A stretch of 64,000 nt of DNA, taken from JAEXOD01 sp043805435. GTDB taxonomy: Bacteria > Bacteroidota > Ignavibacteria > Ignavibacteriales > Melioribacteraceae. Location: assembly GCA_043805435.1 (NCBI GenBank), contig JAZDHY010000022.1, forward strand, positions 124,001-188,000, given 5' to 3'. The first letter of the stretch is position 1; every line of letters starts with the position of its first letter. The position numbers were made by a program, and so were the translations under genes. Positions 25,724-35,354 of the stretch are shown piece by piece. A model generated the notes under the pieces. The model made no database searches and was not told the DNA's origin. It saw nothing but the letters and a program-made list of their open reading frames with translations.

Positions 25724-27739
25724 CTACTTTACTTTAGTACCGGAAATAATATTTGGCGATACTTCAAGTATATTTAATTTTCCGTCTTTATCTTCAACAG
25801 CTAATATCATTCCTTCCGAATCAACTCCAAATAACTTGGCAGGCTGCAAATTAAAAACAATAGCAACTTTTTTACCTATTAAATCTTCCGGCTTATAATT
25901 TTTTGCAATGCCGGCAACAATCTGTTTTTTAATGTCACCAACTTTAACAATAAGCTTTAATAATTTATCACTTTTTTTTATATTTTCTGCAAATGTAATT
26001 TCAGCAATACGTAAATCAATTTTAGAGAAATCTTCAAACGTTACTTTTGGATCGGTATCTTCGATAGGAACTTTATAAAGGTCAATCTGATTATCTTCAA
26101 TCTTTGGAAATAATATTTCAGGTTTGTTAAAAACATGACCTTCTTTTAAATTTAGTTTTCCTGCATCAAACCAATTTGATTGTTTACTATTTAACAAAAT
26201 AAGAATTTTTTCTGCTGTAAAAGGAATTATCGGCAAAAATAATTCGGCTAATGTATTAATAATATTAATACAAATATTTAATGTTGTACCGCATTTTTCT
26301 TTGTCTTTTTTAATAGCTATCCATGGTTCGGAATCATTAAAATATTTATTTGCAATTCTTGCCAAATTCATTACTTCAAAAACAGCGTCTTTAATTTTAT
26401 ATTTTTCAAGCAAATTTGCTACTTTTTGAGGATGTTCGGCCAAAACACTAATCATTTGTTCGTCAATCGGTTCAAGATTTCCAAGCTTTGGAATTTTATT
26501 TTCAAAATGTTTGCTCGTAAAAGTTAAAGTCCTATTTATAAAATTACCAAATATATCGGCTAACTCGCTATTATTTCTCATCTGAAATTCTTTCCAGTAA
26601 AAATCGGTATCTTTATTTTCAGGAAGATTTGCAGCCAAAGTATATCTGAGTGTATCCGCAGGGAATAATTCAAGAAAATCCAGCACGTCTATTCCCCAAT
26701 TACGTGATTTGGAGAATTTTTTACCTTCAAAATTTAAAAATTCATTGGCAGGTACATTTTGGGGTAATAAATATTTTTCATTGCTGCTATCGTTCCAAGC
26801 CATTAATAATGCCGGAAAAATAATTGTATGAAAAACAATATTATCTTTTCCAATAAATGCTAAATATTTAGTATTTGGATCCTGCCAGTACTCTTTCCAC
26901 AAATTTTCATTTCCGCGCAGCTTAGAAAGTTCTTTTGTTGCTGAAATGTAACCAAGCACTGCTTCAAACCAAACATAAAGCACTTTGTTATCGGAATTTT
27001 CCAAAGGCACTTTAACACCCCAATCTAAATCGCGTGTAATTGCACGATCTTTTAAACCATCAGTAAACCAACTTTTTGATTGCTGAAGTACATTTTCTCG
27101 CCAACCGTATTTTTTATCTGCTTGGCTCATGTAATCTTCAAGTCTCTTTTGGAATAAACCTAGTGGAAAATACCAATGAGATGTTTCTTTTAGAATTGGC
27201 GAATCACCCGTTATTTTACTTTTAGGTTTTAATAATTCACTCTGGTCATATGATGCACCACAGTTTTCACATTCGTCACTTCTAGCTTCTTCATTACCAC
27301 ATTTAGGACATGTACCTTCAACGTATCTATCAGGTAAAAACATATTGGCTTTTTCATCGTAAAACTGCAAAGATATTTTTTCTTTTAATAAACCCTGATT
27401 ATAAAAGTTTAAGAAAAATTCTTTTGCTGTTTGGTGATGTATAGGAAGACTTGTTCTTGAATAAATGTCAAAACTCATTCCAAATTTTTCGAATGCCTCT
27501 TTATTCAAAGTATGATATCTATCAATTATATCTTGTGGTTTTTTACCCTCTTTATCGGCAGTAATGGTAATAGGAACTCCATGTTCATCCGAACCGCAAA
27601 CATAAATAATGTCGGCACCCGTTAATCGTTTATATCGCACATAAATATCTGCCGGTAAATAAGCACCACTTAAGTGTCCAAGATGAATCTTCCCGTTTGC
27701 ATAGGGTAATGCAGATGTTACAATAATTTTTTCAGACAT
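25724..27739 (-). CDS. metG: methionyl-tRNA synthetase
   Basis: Class I synthetase charging tRNA-Met, 671 residues. The HIGH motif is YANGKIHLGH at 13-22. The zinc-knuckle insertion has two CxxC pairs (CPKCG and CENCG, about 143-160), and the KMSKS-type signature is KFSKS at about 338-342. A C-terminal tRNA-binding OB-fold domain (about 565-671, DFSKIDLRIAEITFAENI) supports dimerisation. It is the E. coli-like long form. No gene is within 100 bases on the same strand, so it is probably transcribed alone. Confidence 0.97.
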   Translation of the reverse strand: MSEKIIVTSALPYANGKIHLGHLSGAYLPADIYVRYKRLTGADIIYVCGSDEHGVPITITADKEGKKPQDIIDRYHTLNKEAFEKFGMSFDIYSRTSLPIHHQTAKEFFLNFYNQGLLKEKISLQFYDEKANMFLPDRYVEGTCPKCGNEEARSDECENCGASYDQSELLKPKSKITGDSPILKETSHWYFPLGLFQKRLEDYMSQADKKYGWRENVLQQSKSWFTDGLKDRAITRDLDWGVKVPLENSDNKVLYVWFEAVLGYISATKELSKLRGNENLWKEYWQDPNTKYLAFIGKDNIVFHTIIFPALLMAWNDSSNEKYLLPQNVPANEFLNFEGKKFSKSRNWGIDVLDFLELFPADTLRYTLAANLPENKDTDFYWKEFQMRNNSELADIFGNFINRTLTFTSKHFENKIPKLGNLEPIDEQMISVLAEHPQKVANLLEKYKIKDAVFEVMNLARIANKYFNDSEPWIAIKKDKEKCGTTLNICINIINTLAELFLPIIPFTAEKILILLNSKQSNWFDAGKLNLKEGHVFNKPEILFPKIEDNQIDLYKVPIEDTDPKVTFEDFSKIDLRIAEITFAENIKKSDKLLKLIVKVGDIKKQIVAGIAKNYKPEDLIGKKVAIVFNLQPAKLFGVDSEGMILAVEDKDGKLNILEVSPNIISGTKVK

Positions 27740-27822
27740 ATTTTAACCATAAAAAATTAAACATTAAATATACTAAATATTTTAGTTATAATTAACACTA
27801 ATTTACCTCTTTTCAAAACAAA

Positions 27823-27846
27823 AAAGCCCACATAATAGTGGGCTTT
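27823..27846 (-). terminator. terminator after the SlyD-like gene
   Basis: Nine-pair stem AAAGCCCAC / GTGGGCTTT with a six-base loop. Read on the minus strand it runs into TTTTTTG, so it terminates the SlyD-like gene before metG. Confidence 0.85.
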
Positions 27847-27868
27847 AAGATAAAATAATACAATTTAT

Positions 27869-28297
27869 TTAAACTATTTCTAATAATTCAATACTAAAAT
27901 TTAAGTTTTGACCGGCTAATTCGTGATTACCATCAAAAATATATTCATCATCATTAATTTCAATTAGTTCCATATCAATAGTTTCACCATTTTCTAAAGG
28001 GAAAGTATAAACATTACCTTCTTCCAATTCAACACCTTCAGGGGCACTGTCTTTAGGTACAGATAATACTAAAGTTTCATCATGTTCGCCATATGCTTCG
28101 TCACAAGATACATGTATTTCTTTTTTTTCACCAACTTCCATTCCAACTACGGCCTTATCTAATCCTTCAATAACTTCATCACTTCCAACATTAAATTCAA
28201 AAGGTTCGTTTGGTTCAGTCTCATCAAATGTTGACCCATCATCAAATGTCCCGACATAAGATATTTTTATGGTATCACCTTTTTTCACTTTTTTCAT
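27869..28297 (-). CDS. FKBP-type peptidylprolyl isomerase, SlyD-like
   Basis: Small cytoplasmic prolyl isomerase and chaperone of about 142 residues. The FKBP core starts VKKGDTIKISYVGTFDDGSTFDET, and the insert-in-flap chaperone domain lies between about 65 and 120 (KKEIHVSCDEAYGEHDE). The GEHDETL and NHELAGQNLNFSIELLEI blocks are hallmarks of SlyD-type FKBPs. Unlike E. coli SlyD it lacks a histidine/cysteine-rich metal-binding tail. The ATG at 28297 has TGGAGA six bases upstream, so eight upstream in-frame codons are excluded. Confidence 0.92.
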   Translation of the reverse strand: MKKVKKGDTIKISYVGTFDDGSTFDETEPNEPFEFNVGSDEVIEGLDKAVVGMEVGEKKEIHVSCDEAYGEHDETLVLSVPKDSAPEGVELEEGNVYTFPLENGETIDMELIEINDDEYIFDGNHELAGQNLNFSIELLEIV

Positions 28298-28398
28298 TTT
28301 ATTCTCCAATTTGTTTTTCATAAATTTTAAGTCGAAAGATTTGTGCTTGAAGTTTATTTTTAAGGAATTGTTACACTATATTACGACTATTCTACAAA

Positions 28399-28431
28399 CA
28401 AATTTAGTAAATTATTTGCATTTATGCCAAA
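28399..28431 (-). promoter_or_regulatory. Bacteroidetes-type promoter of the SlyD-like gene
   Basis: On the minus strand TTTG (28428-28431), a 21-base spacer, then TAAATTTG (28399-28406) followed by T. This fits the -33 TTTG / -7 TAnnTTTG consensus well. The predicted transcript would have a leader of about 95 bases. Confidence 0.55.
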
Positions 28432-28541
28432 TTATTTTATTCATTTATTTTTGAATTATTTAATTTCCCAATAAAGTACTTAAATTATATGCCTTTTCTA
28501 TTTTTTTTTGTAAGTTTAAAATTATAAATTTTTGGAGAAAC

Positions 28542-29633
28542 ATGAAAAAAGTAATTTCTGTTGTTGGCGCAAGACCAAATTTTATGAAAATTGCACCAAT
28601 TCACAAAGCATTTCTTAAATATTCCGACAAAATAACACATTTAATATGTCACACAGGGCAACACTATGATGAAAAAATGTCTAAAGTGTTTTTTGATGAT
28701 TTAGAACTCCCAAAACCTGATTTTTATCTTGGCATTGGCGGGGGTTCTCATGCAGAACAAACCGGCAAAATTATGATTGAATTTGAAAAAATTCTTTTAG
28801 CTGAAAAACCGGATTTAGTTCTTGTTGTTGGGGATGTAAATTCAACAATTGCATGTACTCTTGCTGCTTCTAAATTGCATATAAAAACCGCCCACGTTGA
28901 AAGTGGTTTAAGAAGTTTTGATAGAGATATGCCGGAAGAAATTAACAGACTTTTAACTGATTCCATATCCGATTTTTTATTTGTAACTGAACAAAGTGGA
29001 TTAGACAACTTAAAAAATGAAGGCGTTTCGACAGATAAAATATTTTTTACCGGTAATGTTATGATTGATAGTTTGATTAATTATTTGCCAAAAGCAGATA
29101 AATCGAATATATTAAAAGAACTAAATGTTAATGATTCCCCTTTTGTTTTAATCACATTACATCGCCCAAGTAATGTTGATGAAAAAGAACAATTAATAAA
29201 ATTGTTTGAGTTTATTAATCGTATTGCGGCAAAGCGTAAAGTTATATTTCCAATTCATCCTCGCACATTAAAAAGTTTAAACGAATTTGGGATATATAAT
29301 ACACTTTCAGCCAATATTGTTCTTACTGACCCGATAGGTTACATTGACTTTTTATGCTGCACTAAAAATGCAGAATTAATTTTGACCGATAGCGGTGGAA
29401 TTCAAGAAGAATCTACTTACTTAGGTGTACAATGTATTACTTTACGTAAAAGTACCGAAAGACCGGTTACTGTTGAAGTTGGTACTAATCAATTATTAGG
29501 ACTGGATTTAGAAAAGATTGAATTTGCCGCAAATGAAGTTTTAGACGGTAAAACTAAAAAAGGTGATATCCCCTATTTATGGGATGGCAAAGCTGCTGAA
29601 AGGATTACTGCAATTATAGTTGAAAAACTTTAG
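28542..29633 (+). CDS. wecB: UDP-N-acetylglucosamine 2-epimerase (non-hydrolysing)
   Basis: Interconverts UDP-GlcNAc and UDP-ManNAc for surface polysaccharide synthesis. At 363 residues it is of family length. Visible signatures are the start VVGARPNFMKIAP, ICHTGQHYDEKMS, VVGDVNST, HVESGLRSFDRDMPEEINR, the catalytic-region histidine in TLHRPSNVD, and the nucleotide-binding TDSGGIQEES near residue 283. A GGAG ribosome site is six bases from the ATG. No other sugar-nucleotide gene is adjacent; it is divergent from the SlyD-like gene and is transcribed alone. Confidence 0.95.
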   Translation: MKKVISVVGARPNFMKIAPIHKAFLKYSDKITHLICHTGQHYDEKMSKVFFDDLELPKPDFYLGIGGGSHAEQTGKIMIEFEKILLAEKPDLVLVVGDVNSTIACTLAASKLHIKTAHVESGLRSFDRDMPEEINRLLTDSISDFLFVTEQSGLDNLKNEGVSTDKIFFTGNVMIDSLINYLPKADKSNILKELNVNDSPFVLITLHRPSNVDEKEQLIKLFEFINRIAAKRKVIFPIHPRTLKSLNEFGIYNTLSANIVLTDPIGYIDFLCCTKNAELILTDSGGIQEESTYLGVQCITLRKSTERPVTVEVGTNQLLGLDLEKIEFAANEVLDGKTKKGDIPYLWDGKAAERITAIIVEKL

Positions 29634-29703
29634 CCTATTATAGCTTATATTGTATGATAATCATTAAATATATTTGTTAAAAACTCGTCATATTTAAATA
29701 TAA

Positions 29704-29742
29704 AAAAAACCGCAATTAATCTACTTAACTGCGGTTTTTTTT
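29704..29742. terminator. bidirectional terminator between wecB and T9SS cargo gene
   Basis: Stem AAAAACCGCA / TGCGGTTTTT, extended after one mismatch by TTAA / TTAA. It has an A-run on the left and a T-run on the right, so it works on both strands. It lies between convergent genes. Confidence 0.85.
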
Positions 29743-29771
29743 ATTAAAGAACGAAAATTATAAATTATTAT

Positions 29772-32700
29772 CTATTTGATTAAAATCATTTTTTTAACTG
29801 AATTATTAAAATCAGTTGTAATCCTGTAGAAATAAATTCCACTTGATAATCCTAACTCTACTGTATTAAAATTAATTTTGTAAGTGCCTTGATTTTGATA
29901 CTCATTTACTAATGTTTTAACAACTCTGCCAAGGATGTCAAACACTTCCATTTTAACCATGCTATTATTTGGAATCTGATAACTAATAATAGTACTTGGA
30001 TTAAATGGATTAGGATAATTTTGATTTAATGCAAAAGTCACGGGATTTGTAATTTCATTATCTTTAACACCTACTACTACAGCCGGTCTTGAAAAAACCA
30101 CGCCATCAGCTGTACCAACAACAATCGAGTTGCTTTCGGGTTCAATTAGTAACGAGCTTGCACCCATTCCTTCCATACCAAGGCCTTCCCAATTTTCACC
30201 TGAATTTGTTGATGTAAAAATACCTGCGGACCATGAACAGACATAAGCGTTATTATCATTATCAAAATTGATTGAATAAATATGCTGCGAATTTATTCCG
30301 TCATTACTGCTATTCCAACTTTCGCCATCAACAGATTTGTATAAACCGGAGCCATAAGTTCCTGCATATAAGTTACCTTCGTTATCAAGTGCTAATTTCC
30401 AAATATATGCTGAAGAATTATTCATTGTTGTCCAGTTTTCTCCACCATCAATCGATTTTGCAACTCCGCCGCCAAAAGTACCAGCATAAATTTCACCAAA
30501 ATTACCAAACAGTAATGTTTGAACTGCTTTATTAGGTAAACCGTTATTACTTTCTACCCAGTTAACACCACCATCTATTGATTTAAGCACTCCAAAACCC
30601 CACGTGGCGGCATACATAATAGAAGATTCGGTATTGTTATTATTTATAATTAATGACCTTACATCGTAATTATTTAAACCAATATTTTCCCAATTTGTAC
30701 CATTATTGCTTGTAACAAATACGCCCTGTTCGGTTCCTGCATATAATGAACCATTAGAATATTCCAACGACCAAATATAACCAACGTTCATATTGTTATT
30801 AATTCTTACCCATTCTCCTAATTGACCGCCGGAATAATAAATCTTTCCGCCATACGTGCCAACATATACTGCTCCATTAGCTTCTATCATTGTCCAAATC
30901 ATTTCATTCTGTGGAAATGTGCTTAATTGAGTCCACTGTACAGTTGCATTAGGAGGATTTGGATTTGGTAAACCACCAACAATTAATTCAACTTGTGCGC
31001 TATTATTATTAGGGTTGCTATCAACTTGAGTTAATGAGCTTATAGATGCTCTGTTAATAATTTTTTGGTCTAATGGAATATTTCCTAAAAACTTATCCCA
31101 ATTAAATTGACCCGCACCAATAATATTTTTGGCAATTACCTGTCCGCTTATTAAACCTGTTGGAAAATCCAAATCCGCATATGGGGCTAATATTGAACCT
31201 TGAATATCAATGTTACTTATTTTTATATTAGTGGCTTCATAAAAATTGTAAAGCACGTTATTAATTGCCGTACCATATACAACATGTCCACCTTTCCATT
31301 CAATTCCCGAACCACTAACATTTACCAAAACAACACTGCCGTTTGGAGAGTTAATAATAAAATTTGTAGTAGGGTTAATTTGTTCTTTTGTTACTGTAAA
31401 AACATTTAATAATGGATTTGTACCGGTTAATATCAAATCACTGTTTGAAACTACAACTTCACCATTAACCGTATAATTATTTAATGTATTTGAAAGAGTT
31501 TTAAGTTCAGTTTCTGCCGCATAAAAACTTAGGATACTATCTTGTCTTAAGCTGCCGTTATTTATACTAACTTGATAAATAGGTAAATTAGTAAGAAATC
31601 CATATACAACATTACCGTTATAAATGGCTCCACTCTCAAAGTCCAATGTGTTTCCAACAACTAATACATCTTGTATCCCATTAAGCGTATCTAATTTGTC
31701 ACCAATACTATAATTAGATAAAAATGCACTATTTCCAACAGCAACTTTTCCTTCAGTATCACAAGATGGTTGATTCATATCTTTTAATGCAAATACATTA
31801 TAATCGGAGGCAATACCTAAATTATAAGAAAAAGCATATCTATTCACTTTACAAGTAATTGTAAGAGTAGCAACTTCATCAACTAATAAAGAATTTACAC
31901 TCCATTCACCATTGCTTTGATTAAAACTTCCTTTTGAAGTGCTGTACGAAAGAAAATCCAATCCAAGAGGTAATACATCGGCAACCTTTATACTTGTTGC
32001 TAAAGATGGACCGTTGTTTTTTAAAGTAACAGTAAAAGTTACATTTTCACCATTATTTGGAATTGAATTATCTATCGATTTTTGTAGTTCCAAATCTGTC
32101 AAATTAGATTGATTTGGGTTTTCTAAAACGGGTACATCAACAACGCTGATTGCTTCAATTGGATTTGAATAAACGCTAAACAATACATCATTAAAATCTT
32201 TATCACAACCACCATTGTCTCTTCTTATATCTTCAAAACCTAAGATTAACTTGCCTGTAACAGGATCTCGTAATAACACATTATGCTGTCTTATAGTTAT
32301 ATCATTTTCGGGATTAAGATTTTCGTCCGAAAACAACAACCAATTGCCACTACCTATATTTCCATTTCTAAAACCATTTGCAACAATAAACCAACCAATA
32401 ACAGTATTAGCACTAAAGGTTCCTATTTTAATTTTATTACCCGGATTTAAACCTCCGCCGCTGCCCCCTAATGAAGAATTTGGGAAAATTATAGTCATAC
32501 TGTTTTGAATATCATTTATGCTTGTAGGAGGATTTCCGTTTTGGTATGTATAAAAGCCTAAAGTATTTAGATATCCGGCTCCTTCCGTAATAAAAGTAAC
32601 CCAAACATCACAAGCTTCAGTTAACAAAACATTACTCTGTACATTACTGCTGATATACTCCGGATGATGTGATAAAATGTTTTGGCTTTCAGGTAGTGAT

Positions 32701-32864
32701 GCAGTAATTCTTGATAATAAATCAGCAGTAATTACATCATTATTAGGTTCAAGATAGTTAGGAACTCCGTTGCTGGACCAAGTTCCTAAAGTATTGTAGA
32801 TAGTTGTTTGTGCGCATAAAGTCACACTCAAAACAAAAAATAGAATAATTTTAAGTAAATTCAT
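29772..32864 (-). CDS. mosaic secreted protein with T9SS sorting domain
   Basis: Secreted or surface protein of 1030 residues from the ATG at 32864 (AGGGA upstream; signal peptide 1-19 ending LCAQ). By eye the order is: a DUF4114-like domain (about 110-225, ending DKDFNDVLFSVYSN); a DUF11-like repeat (about 245-345); a choice-of-anchor-A-type beta-helix domain (about 365-605); five to seven Asp-box/BNR propeller blades (about 650-930, SIDGGxxW motifs); and a C-terminal type IX sorting domain with NQNYPNPFNPSTIISY and FDILGRVVKTL. The adhesion, ligand or enzymatic role is unknown; no catalytic residues are evident. It is transcribed alone. Confidence 0.88.
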   Translation of the reverse strand: MNLLKIILFFVLSVTLCAQTTIYNTLGTWSSNGVPNYLEPNNDVITADLLSRITASLPESQNILSHHPEYISSNVQSNVLLTEACDVWVTFITEGAGYLNTLGFYTYQNGNPPTSINDIQNSMTIIFPNSSLGGSGGGLNPGNKIKIGTFSANTVIGWFIVANGFRNGNIGSGNWLLFSDENLNPENDITIRQHNVLLRDPVTGKLILGFEDIRRDNGGCDKDFNDVLFSVYSNPIEAISVVDVPVLENPNQSNLTDLELQKSIDNSIPNNGENVTFTVTLKNNGPSLATSIKVADVLPLGLDFLSYSTSKGSFNQSNGEWSVNSLLVDEVATLTITCKVNRYAFSYNLGIASDYNVFALKDMNQPSCDTEGKVAVGNSAFLSNYSIGDKLDTLNGIQDVLVVGNTLDFESGAIYNGNVVYGFLTNLPIYQVSINNGSLRQDSILSFYAAETELKTLSNTLNNYTVNGEVVVSNSDLILTGTNPLLNVFTVTKEQINPTTNFIINSPNGSVVLVNVSGSGIEWKGGHVVYGTAINNVLYNFYEATNIKISNIDIQGSILAPYADLDFPTGLISGQVIAKNIIGAGQFNWDKFLGNIPLDQKIINRASISSLTQVDSNPNNNSAQVELIVGGLPNPNPPNATVQWTQLSTFPQNEMIWTMIEANGAVYVGTYGGKIYYSGGQLGEWVRINNNMNVGYIWSLEYSNGSLYAGTEQGVFVTSNNGTNWENIGLNNYDVRSLIINNNNTESSIMYAATWGFGVLKSIDGGVNWVESNNGLPNKAVQTLLFGNFGEIYAGTFGGGVAKSIDGGENWTTMNNSSAYIWKLALDNEGNLYAGTYGSGLYKSVDGESWNSSNDGINSQHIYSINFDNDNNAYVCSWSAGIFTSTNSGENWEGLGMEGMGASSLLIEPESNSIVVGTADGVVFSRPAVVVGVKDNEITNPVTFALNQNYPNPFNPSTIISYQIPNNSMVKMEVFDILGRVVKTLVNEYQNQGTYKINFNTVELGLSSGIYFYRITTDFNNSVKKMILIK

Positions 32865-33332
32865 ATAAGCATCCCTATTATTAAGTAAAAATTGTAAAGC
32901 AAATAACATACCAAAAATAAACATTAATATATCTGGCAAATACATATTTTACTAATCTTCAAATATGTATCATTATAGAACATCGTATTAAAACGATACA
33001 ACTAATTTATTATATTTTCGCCAAGTTTTAATATTTATCAAAAAATATTTTTTAATTTCTTTCTTGTAACCGCTTTTTTATTAATACCTAACTATCGTAA
33101 TTTTTATATTGTTTGTTAATAGTGAAATCAATATTTTTTTTATTAATTTGGATATTAGAATTCATCTTGTACTTTGATAACAATTAATTATTATAAATAT
33201 TTTTTTTGTTTTAAAACAATAATTCACTTATAATCAAATCAAAAAAAAAGTACAATAATAATTATTTTAATATTATTGTACTTAAATTTATAAATATGGT
33301 ATAGTTTTTTAAATAGAAAGAAAGTAAAATAA
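32865..33332. other. AT-rich intergenic region upstream of the T9SS cargo gene
   Basis: About 470 bases with no credible gene. It contains the terminator of the M29 peptidase operon at its right end and a possible minus-strand promoter for the cargo gene: TATTTTTG at 32912-32919 with a TTTG at 32937-32940 (17-base spacer, slightly short). The middle is very AT-rich and shows nothing else recognisable. Confidence 0.5.
33248..33283 (-). terminator. terminator after the M29 peptidase operon
   Basis: A perfect 13-pair stem (AAGTACAATAATA and its complement) with a 10-base loop. On the minus strand it leads into a nine-base T-run. The stem is AT-rich but long. Confidence 0.75.
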
Positions 33333-34292
33333 CTAAACCAACAGTTTTCCTTCTTTCATAATCATTTTGTCGTCAAAATAAACAGTGGGTTTTTTTACAA
33401 CTCCGTCTAAATGTAATGGAATATGAACACTTCCACCCATACTTTTATTATCACCTAGTGCAATATGTATAGTACCTAAAACTTTTTCGTCTTCTAAAAG
33501 TAAACCGCTTAATTTTGCTTTATCGTTTGTCCCAATTCCAAATTCGGCAATATTACGTGCATTTTTGCCATATTTGCTTAAAATTTGCAAAAGTTCTTTT
33601 GCCTCTTTACCACCGGTAATTTCAGTAGCAAATCCATCTTCAACAACAATTCGTAAATCCTTATCAGTAATCATTCCAATACCGGCCATAGAACCGTCAA
33701 CAACAAATACTCCGTTGGATTTTCCTTCAAGTGGTGCTAAAAACGCCTCGCCGGTTGGTAAATTTCCACTTTGCCCTTTTTTATGAAACAATCCGTTACT
33801 TGCGTAGGCAGTTCTACCTTTAACTTCTAATTTAATATCCGTACCATTTTTTGCGGTTACATGAATTATTTCGGTATCTTCAAGCATCTTTTTTAGTTTC
33901 ATTGTCAAATCTGAAATTTTTTTATAATCGGCACTAAGCCCTCTTACCATAACTTCCTTTGTGATTCCGGGAAAAGTGGCAACTCTGACTCCAACTTCCG
34001 AGGCATTTCTACGGGCGGAAGTATGAGTTAAAGATTTTGTAGTTGGGCACAATACTATATCAAAAAGTTTCATCATCTCTGCAATATAATCCGGTGGTTC
34101 CTCACCATGCATTTCTCTAGATTTCATTTCTAAATAAAGCGATTCGTTCCCCATTTCAATTGCAGCGTCATACAGACATAATCCTATTTCTCTTTTGTTT
34201 TCATCAGAAACAATCAATATTTTTTCTTTCTTTTTGGCTGCCATGCAATCTTTAATAGCAATAATAGCAGCTAATTCCAACTTGCTTTTCAT
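33333..34292 (-). CDS. M29-family leucyl aminopeptidase
   Basis: Predicted metal-dependent aminopeptidase of 319 residues, the short form of the thermophilic-aminopeptidase (M29) family. Candidate metal ligands are Glu in NLPTGEAFLAP, Glu in IAEFGIGTN, His in LGTIHIALGDN, and His plus Asp in HIPLHLDGVV, which matches the family pattern. There is no signal peptide, so it is probably cytoplasmic and may trim imported peptides. It is the last gene of an operon with an outer-membrane protein, a PqqD-like protein and an MFS transporter. The family call is strong; substrate preference is unknown. Confidence 0.85.
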   Translation of the reverse strand: MKSKLELAAIIAIKDCMAAKKKEKILIVSDENKREIGLCLYDAAIEMGNESLYLEMKSREMHGEEPPDYIAEMMKLFDIVLCPTTKSLTHTSARRNASEVGVRVATFPGITKEVMVRGLSADYKKISDLTMKLKKMLEDTEIIHVTAKNGTDIKLEVKGRTAYASNGLFHKKGQSGNLPTGEAFLAPLEGKSNGVFVVDGSMAGIGMITDKDLRIVVEDGFATEITGGKEAKELLQILSKYGKNARNIAEFGIGTNDKAKLSGLLLEDEKVLGTIHIALGDNKSMGGSVHIPLHLDGVVKKPTVYFDDKMIMKEGKLLV

Positions 34293-34303
34293 TATTATCC
34301 CCT

Positions 34304-35014
34304 TTATAATGGTACACCAATATTTAATTGAATTGTAGCGGCAAAACCACCACTATCTATTAAGCCGGATTTTTTACCAAAAAGGTATTCACCCGAATTA
34401 TTCATCATGTAACTAACTTTTACTTTATTGTAATAAACTAACCCTTCAAGACTAGCATAATTTTTAATCAAATGAAAAATCAAACCGGTACCAACGTAAT
34501 AACCCATATCAGTGCTGGATCCTGTAAATTTCAAATCACTAATATCAAAACCATTTATTGTTTGCTTATACGAATAAGACGAACTAAAAAAATCAACACC
34601 ACCTTCAATAATTTTTAAATCCAAAAATCCAAATAATGGAATTCCAAAATCTAATCCTATTCCCCAGTGATTAAGATCAAGTTCGTATTTATCTTCAGAT
34701 AATGCACCACCAACATTTTCTTGAATTACTTTTTTTTGCCCCGATATTTGATAATATCCTTTAAAACTTACAATAAATCTATCAAAATTGGCCCTAAATA
34801 AGTTTGCACCAAACCTAAACCCGCTTAAATTATCAAATTTGATATTTTTATCCTGCAAATTTGTATTAAAATTATCAAAACTATTTTTTTGAATTGAATA
34901 ACCGGCAAAAAAACCACTTAAACCTAAACATCCAAAACCACAAGTTTGAGCTTTAACGGTTTGAAAAATAGAAAACATCATTACTATAAATATTAATATA
35001 TTAACTTTAAACAT
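34304..35014 (-). CDS. putative outer-membrane beta-barrel protein
   Basis: I do not recognise a named family. The 236-residue protein has a signal peptide (1-22, ending VKAQ), a short cysteine- and glycine-rich N-terminus (TCGFGCLGLSGFFAGYS), then alternating amphipathic strands rich in aromatics and glycine (FGANLFRANFDRFIVSFKGYYQISG). This pattern suggests a small outer-membrane barrel of about eight to ten strands. It is 4 bases from the PqqD-like gene and 11 bases before the M29 peptidase gene, so it is co-transcribed with both. Confidence 0.6.
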   Translation of the reverse strand: MFKVNILIFIVMMFSIFQTVKAQTCGFGCLGLSGFFAGYSIQKNSFDNFNTNLQDKNIKFDNLSGFRFGANLFRANFDRFIVSFKGYYQISGQKKVIQENVGGALSEDKYELDLNHWGIGLDFGIPLFGFLDLKIIEGGVDFFSSSYSYKQTINGFDISDLKFTGSSTDMGYYVGTGLIFHLIKNYASLEGLVYYNKVKVSYMMNNSGEYLFGKKSGLIDSGGFAATIQLNIGVPL

Positions 35015-35018
35015 TTTC

Positions 35019-35354
35019 TCACTTTTCTATTTTTTGATATAATTCAATCAGTTTTTTACTTCTTAGTTGTTCAATAAACGCTAGTACTCTTTGTTCACAT
35101 GGTTCAATTTTTTCACCAAATTGACTTTTGCTAATTTCAATTATTTTATTTACATCATTTTTCCCGTCACATAAAAGCCATATAAATGAACCAATTTCAT
35201 CAAGATCTATTTTATAGGGTTTATTAATCATTTTTTTAAAAAACAATTTTTCTATAAATGTGGGATTTAATTCCTTATATAAAACCACAACAAAATTATT
35301 AACAATTTCATGTTCATATTTTTTAAATGGATACAGGTCTAATATTTTATTCAT
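35019..35354 (-). CDS. PqqD-like peptide-chaperone domain protein
   Basis: A 111-residue protein with the PqqD fold pattern. An N-terminal strand region (NNFVVVLYKELNPTFIEKLFFKK) is followed by the family core IDLDEIGSFIWLLCDGKNDVNKII and a helical C-terminus. PqqD-like domains bind leader peptides of ribosomally made, modified peptides, but many stand-alone copies have no known partner. Here no radical SAM maturase or obvious precursor peptide is adjacent. It overlaps the MFS transporter gene by 8 bases, so the two are translationally coupled and may work together. Confidence 0.75.
   Translation of the reverse strand: MNKILDLYPFKKYEHEIVNNFVVVLYKELNPTFIEKLFFKKMINKPYKIDLDEIGSFIWLLCDGKNDVNKIIEISKSQFGEKIEPCEQRVLAFIEQLRSKKLIELYQKIEK

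Noticed and set aside
32865..32945. Longer N-terminus for the mosaic T9SS cargo protein
   Set aside because: The upstream 27 residues precede a clean signal peptide; the ATG at 32864 has AGGGA upstream and gives normal secretion.
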